Assembly: GCA_022361095.1 (NCBI GenBank)
Contig: JAKSBO010000828.1
Coordinates: 1-13,905, forward strand
Source of the DNA: Desulfobacterales bacterium
Lineage (GTDB): Bacteria > Desulfobacterota > Desulfobacteria > Desulfobacterales > Desulfobacteraceae
Length of the DNA stretch: 13,905 nucleotides
Direction of reading: 5' to 3'
The notes under the pieces were generated by a model. That model worked only from the letters and a program-made list of their open reading frames with translations, ran no database searches and was not told the origin of the DNA. The translations under genes were made by a program, and so were the position numbers. Shown here one piece after another: positions 6,297-12,689 of this stretch (the stretch's first letter is position 1; every line of letters starts with the position of its first letter).

Positions 6297-7411
6297 CGAT
6301 TCGATTAAAGGCTTTATTCTCCTCGTTAATGATATTGGCCCTGGGGCTGGGATATACTGATATCTATTTTCCTGTGGACGGTTTGAGTTTTGAGCGCCTG
6401 CACATATTTTTATTCAATCTGTGTTCCGGCGGTACGATTCTTTTGTATTACACTGAGCGGCAGACCAAAGTGTCCGGCCGTGTGAGGCTGTTTTTTGTGC
6501 TTTCCCTGGTCTATGCATTGAGTGCATTTTTCAAATGGTATCCGCTTACATTAGCCGTCTCTGCGGCACTCTGGGGGCTGATTGAAAAAATACGCATCAA
6601 CAAATTTTCCATTGTGCCCTATCAATTTTTTCTTCCCGGCGTACCGGTGTCTGAAAAATTTCACCAGGCCTCTTTGTGGTGTCTGTCCATCGGTGTTGCC
6701 ATGGCGTCTGTGGTGATTATCAACAATGAATATACCCATTGGGTACACATGGAGAAATTGACCCTGGACACCTTTTTTCTGGGGTATTCATTTCCTTTGT
6801 CTTTGGTTACCCTCTCCCTTGTTTTCAATATGTTAAAAAATATCGAAGGCCCCAAAAGCAAATCTATAATGGAGTTATGTTTCTGGACCATTACTGTCGG
6901 GGTGATCGTATTTTTTGTTTTTATTTTATTTGAAAAATTTATGCCCCAGATTTTTGTGACCGCAGCATTGTTCACAGCCGTTATCATGGTATTTATGCTC
7001 TACTACACCTTTGCGGACAGCATGCAGCAAAAAAAATTTTTAACCTCCGGTATTGGCTTTCTCATTGTTACGGCAGTGACGGGCATTGCCTATATCTGTT
7101 TAGAGATGCAGGATGGATATGATCCGTCGAAGACCAAGTGGCTGCTGCACACCCATGTGTTTGCATCTCTCTACGGCTGGAACCTGTGCGGCCTGGCTGT
7201 GATCTGCCGGTTTGACGATTTTCCCATTCGGCTTCATTCGACGACCGTTATCGTGGTACACTGGCTTACGGCATTGGTGCTGGCCCCGCTTGGGGTTTTT
7301 GGGGGATGGTTCGCAGTATTGGCCATTGCCGGCTATGCGTTTATTACCTTGACCCTGTTTTTTTCAGGAAACGGACAGATTAGTTATGATCAGTACCCGG
7401 GAAAAAGTTAA
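6293..7411 (+). CDS. Polytopic membrane protein with helix-edge histidines
   Basis: Inner-membrane protein of 372 aa with about ten hydrophobic segments, roughly at residues 8-26, 36-53, 64-80, 84-97, 125-144, 160-180, 195-215, 220-240, 250-270, 287-306 and 318-355. I do not recognise a named family with confidence. Histidines sit at or in predicted helices: H37, H124, H149, H152, H286, H288 (in LLHTHVFASLYGWN), H315 and H323. An HxH next to a G-W motif recalls the heme-copper oxidase and NnrS groups, so metal or heme binding is possible but unproven. It overlaps the SDR gene by 4 bases and the DHH gene by 26, so all three are translationally coupled. There is no signal of recent transfer. 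Confidence 0.85.
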   Translation: MTIRLKALFSSLMILALGLGYTDIYFPVDGLSFERLHIFLFNLCSGGTILLYYTERQTKVSGRVRLFFVLSLVYALSAFFKWYPLTLAVSAALWGLIEKIRINKFSIVPYQFFLPGVPVSEKFHQASLWCLSIGVAMASVVIINNEYTHWVHMEKLTLDTFFLGYSFPLSLVTLSLVFNMLKNIEGPKSKSIMELCFWTITVGVIVFFVFILFEKFMPQIFVTAALFTAVIMVFMLYYTFADSMQQKKFLTSGIGFLIVTAVTGIAYICLEMQDGYDPSKTKWLLHTHVFASLYGWNLCGLAVICRFDDFPIRLHSTTVIVVHWLTALVLAPLGVFGGWFAVLAIAGYAFITLTLFFSGNGQISYDQYPGKS

Positions 7412-8378
7412 ACAATTTTTGTCCCATTTTTCAGGCACCTCCAAGGTGCTTGTCATCATCAATGCGGATCCTGATGCCATTGCAACGGCCATGGCTGTCA
7501 AGCGCATTTTGTGGCGGCGGGTCAATGAGGTTGTGATTACCTATTTTAACCGGATCACCCGGCCGGACAATCTGGCAATGATTGAGTATACCGAAGCCGG
7601 AATCGTTCCCTTATCTGATCTGGACAAGTCCCTGTTTGATAAGTTTGTGGTTGTAGATTCCCAGCCCGACCATAATGAGTGTTTTTCCGGTATTGCGTAT
7701 GACGCCATCATTGATCACCATCCGTTATCCTGCAGTGAAGCGGCGTTTGTGGATATCCGGCCCGATTACGGAGCTTGTGCGACCATGCTCACCGAATATA
7801 TGCGCAGCCTGAATGTAAAACCCTCTGCAAAACTTGCCTCCGCCTTGATGCTGGGGATAAAAACGGATACGGCCAATTTTACCCGCCAGGCCTCCTCCAG
7901 GGATATCAGGGCTTTTCAGTTTCTATACAAATATGCAAATATGAATATTGTCACCAAGGTTGAGCGGGCTCATATGACGGAACCTGATCTGGATTTTTTG
8001 GGAAGTGCCATAAGAAACAGGAGCATCCGGGACAACCGGGCCTTTTATCATGCCGGTATCATTTCCAAGCCCGATGAACTGGTGATGGCTGCCGATTTTT
8101 TTCTCTCCATTGCCGGGGTCAACTGGAGCGTGGTATCCGGGGTGGTGGATAAAAAGCTGATCATTGTCCTGCGCAACGATGGCCTGCGCAAAGGTGCAGG
8201 AAAGACTGCACAGGAGGCATTTGCCAAATTCGGGTCTGCCGGTGGACATAAAACCATGGCCCGGGCTGAACTGGATATTCCCCTGATCCGTAAAGAGATC
8301 AGGCGGGTCAATCAAAAGGCCCTGGCCCGGTGGGTCGTTGAACGAATCACCCAGACCGCTGGAAAAAAGATTGAATAG
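7386..8378 (+). CDS. DHH family phosphoesterase (NrnA-like)
   Basis: Cytoplasmic metal-dependent phosphoesterase of the DHH-DHHA1 group, whose members degrade very short RNAs, pAp or cyclic dinucleotides. Seen in 330 aa: motif I NADPDAIA with D28 and D30, D91 in VVDSQP, the DHH triad D110-H111-H112, D161 in GIKTDTANF, and the DHHA1 substrate loop GSAGGHKTMAR (283-293). The motif I histidine common in the family (HxNPDxDA) appears to be Ile24, which could change metal binding; the other metal ligands are kept. ATG 7386 lies inside the preceding membrane-protein gene, a 26-base overlap, and this is the last gene of the three-gene unit. The downstream gap of 59 bases has only a weak TCCCG/CGGGA hairpin (8408-8431). 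Substrate is not predictable. Confidence 0.9.
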   Translation: MISTREKVKQFLSHFSGTSKVLVIINADPDAIATAMAVKRILWRRVNEVVITYFNRITRPDNLAMIEYTEAGIVPLSDLDKSLFDKFVVVDSQPDHNECFSGIAYDAIIDHHPLSCSEAAFVDIRPDYGACATMLTEYMRSLNVKPSAKLASALMLGIKTDTANFTRQASSRDIRAFQFLYKYANMNIVTKVERAHMTEPDLDFLGSAIRNRSIRDNRAFYHAGIISKPDELVMAADFFLSIAGVNWSVVSGVVDKKLIIVLRNDGLRKGAGKTAQEAFAKFGSAGGHKTMARAELDIPLIRKEIRRVNQKALARWVVERITQTAGKKIE

Positions 8379-8437
8379 CCGGAACCGGCGTTGAAGGGGA
8401 TATGCTGTCCCGAACCCAAACAGGTCCGGGAAGGGTG

Positions 8438-8659
8438 TTACGCTTTTGTTTTAAATTTGCCTTTGAAATTTCCGCACACCGGACAGGTCCAGTTTTCGGG
8501 AAGATTTTCAAAGGCCGTACCAGGGGCAATACCGCTGTCGGGGTCGCCTTGTGCCGGGTCATACGCGTAGTCACAGGGCCGAGATCCCCCCGGGCTTCCA
8601 TCACAGGCTGCCGCATCGTCATACACGTAACCATTGGGGCCGCATTCATATATATCCAT
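8438..8659 (-). CDS. Atypical rubredoxin-like protein with insertion and altered N-terminal knuckle
   Basis: Rubredoxin-like electron carrier of 73 aa, about 20 longer than the 52-aa neighbour. The C-terminal half is ordinary: [17 protein letters not shown] and CPVCG with C59 and C62. The N-terminal half is not: the first knuckle reads [10 protein letters not shown], with Asn at 9 where the second Cys ligand belongs. Then a segment with C19 and C29 is inserted before a second [15 protein letters not shown] at 29-36 resembles the normal CGYVYDPA, so iron may be held by C29, C59, C62 and either C6 or C19. It may be a partial internal duplication. The ribosome site AAGGAA is present. It lies downstream of the normal rubredoxin, directly behind that gene's terminator. 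Iron binding is inferred. Confidence 0.82.
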   Translation of the reverse strand: MDIYECGPNGYVYDDAAACDGSPGGSRPCDYAYDPAQGDPDSGIAPGTAFENLPENWTCPVCGNFKGKFKTKA

Positions 8660-8672
8660 ACGTATTTCCTTT

Positions 8673-8711
8673 TAAAAAAAACGCCGGCTGGCAAAAATTG
8701 CAACCGGCGTT
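8673..8711 (-). terminator. Intrinsic terminator between the two rubredoxin genes
   Basis: Read on the minus strand, AACGCCGG (8704-8711) pairs with CCGGCGTT (8680-8687) and is followed by a run of eight T, with a smaller inner pairing of TTGC and GCAA. It ends transcripts from the normal rubredoxin. The ribosome site of the next gene begins right after the T-run, so the atypical rubredoxin must depend on read-through, processing or an unseen promoter. Confidence 0.88.
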
Positions 8712-8718
8712 GATTGAT

Positions 8719-8773
8719 TAACGCGGTGTCCGGACTTGCTTAAAATATGAAACAAGTCCGGAAAGTCGCGTTA
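8719..8773. repeat. Long imperfect hairpin abutting the rubredoxin stop
   Basis: TAACGCG (8719-8725) pairs with CGCGTTA (8767-8773), and inside it TCCGGACTTG (8729-8738) pairs with CAAGTCCGGA (8753-8762). This makes 17 base pairs interrupted by a 3/4-base internal loop. It begins directly after the rubredoxin stop codon on the minus strand and comes before the true terminator. A role in mRNA 3' stability is plausible; there is no T-run. Confidence 0.75.
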
Positions 8774-8932
8774 CTACTCTTTTTCAAATTCGTCTTTGGA
8801 TGCGCCGCATACGGGACAGACCCAATCTTCGGGAAGATCTTCAAACGCCGTACCGGGATCAATTCCGCCGTCTGCATCGCCTTCTGCCGGATCATACACA
8901 TAACCACAGGGACCACATACATATTTGTCCAT
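8774..8932 (-). CDS. rub: Rubredoxin
   Basis: Small Fe(Cys)4 electron carrier in the cytoplasm, the usual donor to desulfoferrodoxin and rubrerythrin in sulfate reducers. Seen in 52 aa: [14 protein letters not shown] with C6 and C9, [16 protein letters not shown], and [12 protein letters not shown] with C39 and C42; all four ligands and the aromatic core residues are present. AAGGAG lies 7 bases before the ATG (8940-8945 on the + strand). It starts 80 bases after cydB in the same direction with no clear promoter of its own, so it may be part of the cydAB transcript. Very sure of identity; partners are inferred from neighbours. Confidence 0.97.
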   Translation of the reverse strand: MDKYVCGPCGYVYDPAEGDADGGIDPGTAFEDLPEDWVCPVCGASKDEFEKE

Positions 8933-8970
8933 ATTTTTTCTCCTTATTACCTTTTGTCGGTTTATAAATA

Positions 8971-8995
8971 CAGGTTTAATCCAATATTAAACCTG
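8971..8995. promoter_or_regulatory. Perfect 10-bp palindrome between cydB and rubredoxin
   Basis: CAGGTTTAAT (8971-8980) and ATTAAACCTG (8986-8995) are perfect inverted arms around a 5-base spacer. Neither side has a strong T-run. It may be an operator, an intercistronic mRNA hairpin, or a weak terminator. One arm, CAGGTTTAAT, recurs at 11508-11517 just upstream of the cydAB promoter. Confidence 0.6.
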
Positions 8996-9012
8996 CAAAA
9001 CAGTCATTATAC

Positions 9013-10041
9013 TTAATAAGCTTCATCCATGTCCAGATCTTCATCCGAAACCGGATCCTTAAATAAATGATAGGACCAGGTCTGATATGCAATCACCAGG
9101 GGTATAAAAATCGACACCACCACCAGCATGATTTTAAGGGTCAAGGGGCTTGAAGAGGCATTCATTGCTGTCAGGGTCCAGGCGGGGTCCATACTTGACG
9201 GAAACAATGCCGGGTATAGGCCGCAGATGCCGAAAAACGTACATCCCATAATGGTCAGGGCCGATGCAAACCAGGCGCTGAACCAGGCCTTCTGGGCGGT
9301 AAAGTACCGGGCGGAGAGCAATGCCGCAACAGCCACAAAAATTACTAAGAACAGGGCCGGTGATTTGATGTAGTTGTCATAGAGGCTGGTAGCAAAAAAT
9401 GAAGCGATCAGAAAAATCACGGCCACAGGCACAAGTACCATCCATATTTTGGCTGCAATTTCTGCAAAGCGGTCCCGCAGTTCCCCTGTGGCCTTAATGG
9501 TCATCCAGTTGGCCCCATGAAGCATAAACAGCAGCACAAACAAAACGCCGCCTAAGAGGCCGTAAGGGTTAAGCAACTTAAAGGTGTTGCCGTGATACAG
9601 ACCCTGGTCGTCAAAGGGAATGCCGGCAAAAATATTGGCAAATGCCACCCCGAACAGCAGCGCCGGGAAAAAAGAGCCTATAAAAATCAGGGTGTCCCAT
9701 GTTTTTTTCCAGCCCGGACTCTCAATTTTACCCCTGAAATGCAGGGCCACGCCCCTGAAAATCAGTGCAAATAAAATGAGCATCAACGGGGTATAAAGGG
9801 ATGAAAACATGGTGGCATATACTTTAGGGAATGCGGCAAAAGTGACACCGCCGGCTGTGATCAGCCACACTTCATTGCCGTCCCATAGGGGGCCTTTGGC
9901 ATTGAGCATGACCCGTTTGTCCCGGTCGGTTTTACCGGCAAAGGGATAGAGGATACCGATGCCGAAGTCAAATCCATCGGTCAGGAAAAAAACCGCCCAC
10001 AGAAGTCCCCATAGAAAAAACCATATCGTTTGAAGTTCCAT
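9013..10041 (-). CDS. cydB: Cytochrome bd ubiquinol oxidase subunit II
   Basis: Membrane subunit of the cytochrome bd terminal oxidase, which pairs with CydA to oxidise quinol and reduce oxygen to water with high affinity. Seen in 342 aa: the N-terminal motif FFLTDGFDFGIGILYPF, the GPLWDGNEVWLITAGG block (about 50-65) and FPKVYATMFSSLYTPLML, all hallmarks of CydB, with about eight to nine membrane helices. The stop of cydA forms part of this gene's ribosome site (AAGGAGGG), leaving 14 bases between the genes and showing tight coupling. No CydX-like small gene follows. In strict or aerotolerant anaerobes this oxidase is thought to scavenge oxygen; here its place among other defence genes supports that. 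Confidence 0.97.
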   Translation of the reverse strand: MELQTIWFFLWGLLWAVFFLTDGFDFGIGILYPFAGKTDRDKRVMLNAKGPLWDGNEVWLITAGGVTFAAFPKVYATMFSSLYTPLMLILFALIFRGVALHFRGKIESPGWKKTWDTLIFIGSFFPALLFGVAFANIFAGIPFDDQGLYHGNTFKLLNPYGLLGGVLFVLLFMLHGANWMTIKATGELRDRFAEIAAKIWMVLVPVAVIFLIASFFATSLYDNYIKSPALFLVIFVAVAALLSARYFTAQKAWFSAWFASALTIMGCTFFGICGLYPALFPSSMDPAWTLTAMNASSSPLTLKIMLVVVSIFIPLVIAYQTWSYHLFKDPVSDEDLDMDEAY

Positions 10042-10055
10042 TTATTCTACCCTCC

Positions 10056-11366
10056 TTATGCAGTAGCGGCCTCAGGGCCTTCTTTAACGGATTTGGCGAT
10101 CAGGTAGAACCCAACGGCCCCAAGCAGCCCGTAAACCAGGATAAATGCCGTAAGTGATACCATAACCTGGCTGCCGGCAATGGGGGAAACCGCATCTGCC
10201 GTACGCATCAGATTATAAACAATCCAGGGCTGGCGTCCCACTTCGGAAACCACCCATCCCATCTCCATGGCAATATATGGCAAAGGAATGGCGAACATCA
10301 TAATTCTTAGGAAATTGGGGCTTTCCAGCAGTTTGTCGCGCCGGAACCAGCCGTAGATCATAAGAAGAATAAACAGGGTACCAAGCCCTACCATGGTTCT
10401 GAAGCCGATAAATGTCGGGAGTACCGGTGGACGGTCCTCCTTGGGAATGTCTCGTAATCCGACGACCTCTGCATTAAAATCATGGAATCCAAGAAAACTT
10501 AACAGGCCGGGGATAGAACCGATTTCGATCTTGTTTTTTTCCTGCTCCTCATCGGGGATGGCAAACATGATAATGGGCGCCTGGGCAGTGGTTTCCCAGT
10601 GAGATTCCATGGCTGCCAGTTTGGCCGGCTGGGTTTTGGATACGTTAACGCCGTGCATATCTCCGGTTAAGCCGACAACCAGGGAGCTGACAAGCCCGAC
10701 AACCAGGGCGATCCTGAAAGACTTTAAAAAGACTTCCGTATGCTGTTTTTTCAGAAGATGGTAGGCAGAAATGCCCATAACAAAGAAAGCGCCCAACAGC
10801 AGGGAGGCCGGTACCACATGGATAATTTCCAAAAGCCCGTGCTTGTTGGTGATCACGGCCAGAAAATCCGTGAGTTCCGCACGCCCGTTTCTGATATCAT
10901 AGCCCACGGGGTTCTGCATGAACCCGTTGGCAAGGAGAATCCAGACGGCACTGAAATTTCCGGCAAATGCCACCAGCCACATCACAATGGCATGGGCTTT
11001 GGCCGAAAGCTTTTTCCAGCCGAAAATCCAGATGCCGATAAATGTGGATTCAAGGAAAAAAGCGGCCGATGCCTCGATGGCCAGAAGGGAACCAAATACA
11101 TCCCCCACATACTCGCTGTACCGGGACCAGTTGGTGCCGAACTGAAATTCCAGCGTGATGCCGGTAACAACACCCAGGGCAAAGTTAATTAAAAACAGCT
11201 TCCCCCAGAACTTGGTCATCCTCAAATAATTTTTGTCTCCTGACCAGGCATATTTGGTCTCCATGTATGCAATCAGGATGGATAGCCCCAGGGTCAATGG
11301 AACAAAAAGAAAATGGAACATGGTTGCTGCTGCAAACTGCAGTCGGGACAGAAAAACCGGGTCCAT
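10056..11366 (-). CDS. cydA: Cytochrome bd ubiquinol oxidase subunit I
   Basis: Heme-bearing subunit of cytochrome bd oxidase in the inner membrane. Seen in 436 aa: H18 (in MFHFLFVPLTLG), E98 and E105 (IEAS, LEST), H183 (LEIIHVVPASLLLG) as the likely heme b558 ligand, the quinol-loop stretch QPAKLAAMESHWET (246-259), a Met before GW at 369, and GRQPWI (377-382). It lacks the long Q-loop insertion of E. coli-type CydA, so it belongs to the short-loop group. GGAGG precedes the ATG. Upstream lie a 19-codon reading frame with its own ribosome site and a strong sigma-54-type promoter. Identity is certain; the regulation is inferred. Confidence 0.98.
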   Translation of the reverse strand: MDPVFLSRLQFAAATMFHFLFVPLTLGLSILIAYMETKYAWSGDKNYLRMTKFWGKLFLINFALGVVTGITLEFQFGTNWSRYSEYVGDVFGSLLAIEASAAFFLESTFIGIWIFGWKKLSAKAHAIVMWLVAFAGNFSAVWILLANGFMQNPVGYDIRNGRAELTDFLAVITNKHGLLEIIHVVPASLLLGAFFVMGISAYHLLKKQHTEVFLKSFRIALVVGLVSSLVVGLTGDMHGVNVSKTQPAKLAAMESHWETTAQAPIIMFAIPDEEQEKNKIEIGSIPGLLSFLGFHDFNAEVVGLRDIPKEDRPPVLPTFIGFRTMVGLGTLFILLMIYGWFRRDKLLESPNFLRIMMFAIPLPYIAMEMGWVVSEVGRQPWIVYNLMRTADAVSPIAGSQVMVSLTAFILVYGLLGAVGFYLIAKSVKEGPEAATA

Positions 11367-11379
11367 AGATTCCTCCAGG

Positions 11380-11439
11380 TTAAAAGTTGGTTAAAAAGGT
11401 TCGTTTAACGGTTATCACTCTTAAAATTTTATTTGCCAT
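11380..11439 (-). CDS. Possible 19-aa leader peptide upstream of cydA
   Basis: A short frame, MANKILRVITVKRTFLTNF, starts at ATG 11439 with AAGGAG 6 bases before it, a ribosome site as good as those of the main genes. It ends 13 bases before the cydA ATG. It lies wholly inside the leader predicted from the sigma-54-type promoter. The peptide is basic, without a membrane helix or Trp, so it is not CydX. It could be a regulatory leader, a translation-coupling device or a small protein; chance is not excluded. Confidence 0.4.
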   Translation of the reverse strand: MANKILRVITVKRTFLTNF

Positions 11440-11486
11440 TACTTGCTCCTTAAAATTAAAGTTGTCTTAATTTGCTTTAGGCATTG

Positions 11487-11502
11487 AGCAAGTAACATGC
11501 CA
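11487..11502 (-). promoter_or_regulatory. Sigma-54-type promoter of cydAB
   Basis: On the minus strand TGGCATGTTACTTGCT matches the -24/-12 consensus TGGCACG-N4-TTGCW with a single mismatch; GG (11500-11501) and GC (11488-11489) are 10 bases apart. Predicted start is near 11476, about 110 bases before cydA and 37 before the small leader frame. It is the best sigma-54 match in the window. Confidence 0.75.
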
Positions 11503-11624
11503 CTTTTCAGGTTTAATTGAATTGATACCGAAGAACTTTTTTGAAATTTTTTGTCAGCATACCGGAATGTTTTCGGATTTTCAAGGGAAGGCAGACCCTT
11601 TAAAAATCATTTTTTTGATATCCT

Positions 11625-11643
11625 GGTATATGTCCAATATACC
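11625..11643. promoter_or_regulatory. 7-bp dyad upstream of cydAB promoter
   Basis: GGTATATGTCCAATATACC has perfect 7-base arms around GTCCA. Its centre is about 158 bases before the predicted cydAB start, in the range used by sigma-54 activators. It shares GTAT...GTC..AAT..ATAC with the dyad before the desulfoferrodoxin unit, though the spacing differs by one base. Confidence 0.55.
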
Positions 11644-11656
11644 TCTATTTTTAATT

Positions 11657-11688
11657 GAAACAAAATTGTTTCTGTTGTTTGAGACAAT
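11657..11688. promoter_or_regulatory. GAAACAA-type palindrome and half-site
   Basis: GAAACAAAATTGTTTC (11657-11672) has 7-base arms with 2 bases between them. GAGACAAT (11681-11688) adds a related half-site. They lie in the shared upstream region of cydAB and the divergent membrane-protein gene and may be an operator for either. Confidence 0.45.
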
Positions 11689-11821
11689 CATGTCATGAAA
11701 AGCGTTTCTACTTGTGCTTGAATGAAACATGGAAATTTTATCGGGTTAAAAAAGGGTAAGCATGTTAACTTCAGAGATAAATTATTGAATATTTTAAAGA
11801 TTAAATTTAAAATGCTTTAAA

Positions 11822-12412
11822 ATGTTCGATGATTCAGGCCAGGTGCACAAAATTTTAAAAAGGGCTATTGATATGTATGAAGATCAAGATGAAATGAAAC
11901 GTTTGGATGCAGGTTGGAAAATTATTCTTATGATTTGGGGTGCCATATTAGCCTCTTTGGGCGTATATTTAATCGTTTGTATTAATATAGAAAGATCTGT
12001 GCAAGTCAACATAGACCCTGATTTTCCGTTAACAACGATTAAATATGCCCTGTTTGCCATGGCATGCGCAACGCTTGTTGGGGTACATATTTTCCGAAAG
12101 TATTTATTGACGCCTGGCGGTTCGGTCGTCAATTCAAGGCAGATGTCATCGGCTCAACATCCTGCAGTAGCAAAATATACCATAGCCGTTGTCATTACAT
12201 CTGCCCTTCTGGAAAGTATCGGCATATATGGCGTTGTGTTGTTTTTACTGGCAAAGGACTCCCGGTCATTATATCAATTCCTCTTTATATCCGCATGCGC
12301 AATGATATATTTTCGTCCGCGTAAAGAAGAGTTGATTAACATGGCAAAGCAGATCAAAGGGCATCAACGGGAATTAAAAGGCGCGCAACCAAACGATAGG
12401 TTGGATGAGTGA
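11822..12412 (+). CDS. Small membrane protein with an ATP synthase c-like Glu helix
   Basis: Unnamed inner-membrane protein of 196 aa with four hydrophobic segments, near residues 30-50, 68-84, 116-136 and 142-159, and charged ends. The third segment, ALLESIGIYGVVLFLL, resembles the outer helix of F- and V-type ATPase c subunits, including the membrane glutamate, but the protein is longer and not a simple c subunit. No function can be given. The start is uncertain: ATG 11822 has no ribosome site and lies only 8 bases after a -10-like box, so it would be nearly leaderless, while ATG 11873 has AGGG 8 bases before it and would drop 17 residues. It is divergent from cydAB and shares its upstream region. 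Confidence 0.75.
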   Translation: MFDDSGQVHKILKRAIDMYEDQDEMKRLDAGWKIILMIWGAILASLGVYLIVCINIERSVQVNIDPDFPLTTIKYALFAMACATLVGVHIFRKYLLTPGGSVVNSRQMSSAQHPAVAKYTIAVVITSALLESIGIYGVVLFLLAKDSRSLYQFLFISACAMIYFRPRKEELINMAKQIKGHQRELKGAQPNDRLDE

Positions 12413-12484
12413 AGTGCCCCTTGGATATCATTGCCGTTGATGCAGCGGTTCCCGGGATGTATAAAACCGGCTGAATGATTGGTT

Positions 12485-12688
12485 CTACACCTTGCCTTCA
12501 CCCACCAGCCGGGTAAAATGTTCATAACTGCGGTCATAGGTTCGCTCGGCATTGTCAGGAAATACGCAGGCCGGCAACTGGCGCATCCTGATATGATATT
12601 GAATACATTCGCAGCATACGCCTTTTCTTGAGCAGGGCTCATAGCTGCAGTTGCATTGTTTGAGATTTTCAGCTTTATTGCATTTCAT
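12485..12688 (-). CDS. Small Cys-rich protein, DUF6485-type
   Basis: A 67-aa protein with eight cysteines in [19 protein letters not shown], then [10 protein letters not shown] and LPACVFP, ending in [11 protein letters not shown]. This pattern matches the DUF6485 family as I recall it, found in anaerobic bacteria and archaea; function unknown. The Cys/His content suggests zinc or iron-sulfur binding. The gene starts 1 base after the stop of the HD-domain gene, and its ribosome site AAGGAGAGG lies inside the 3' end of that gene, so the two are translationally coupled and may work together. Confidence 0.85.
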   Translation of the reverse strand: MKCNKAENLKQCNCSYEPCSRKGVCCECIQYHIRMRQLPACVFPDNAERTYDRSYEHFTRLVGEGKV

Positions 12689-12689
12689 G

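Larger units (their letters stand above)
11367..11821. other. Divergent control region between cydAB and the 196-aa membrane-protein gene
   Basis: About 455 bases, AT-rich. From left to right they hold the cydA ribosome site, the possible 19-codon leader frame, the sigma-54-type promoter, two dyads and, at the right end, TTGAAT (11785-11790) 17 bases before TAAAAT (11808-11813), a sigma-70-like site for the + gene. No other gene is seen. Confidence 0.65.

Noticed and set aside
8383..8394. AACCGGCGTTGA repeated at 8702-8713
   Set aside because: The second copy is one arm of the rubredoxin terminator; a shared 12-mer near two convergent gene ends is not enough to call a repeat family.
8402..8713. 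A 103-codon + frame opposite the atypical rubredoxin
   Set aside because: Antisense shadow of the rubredoxin-like gene with no ribosome site or domain.
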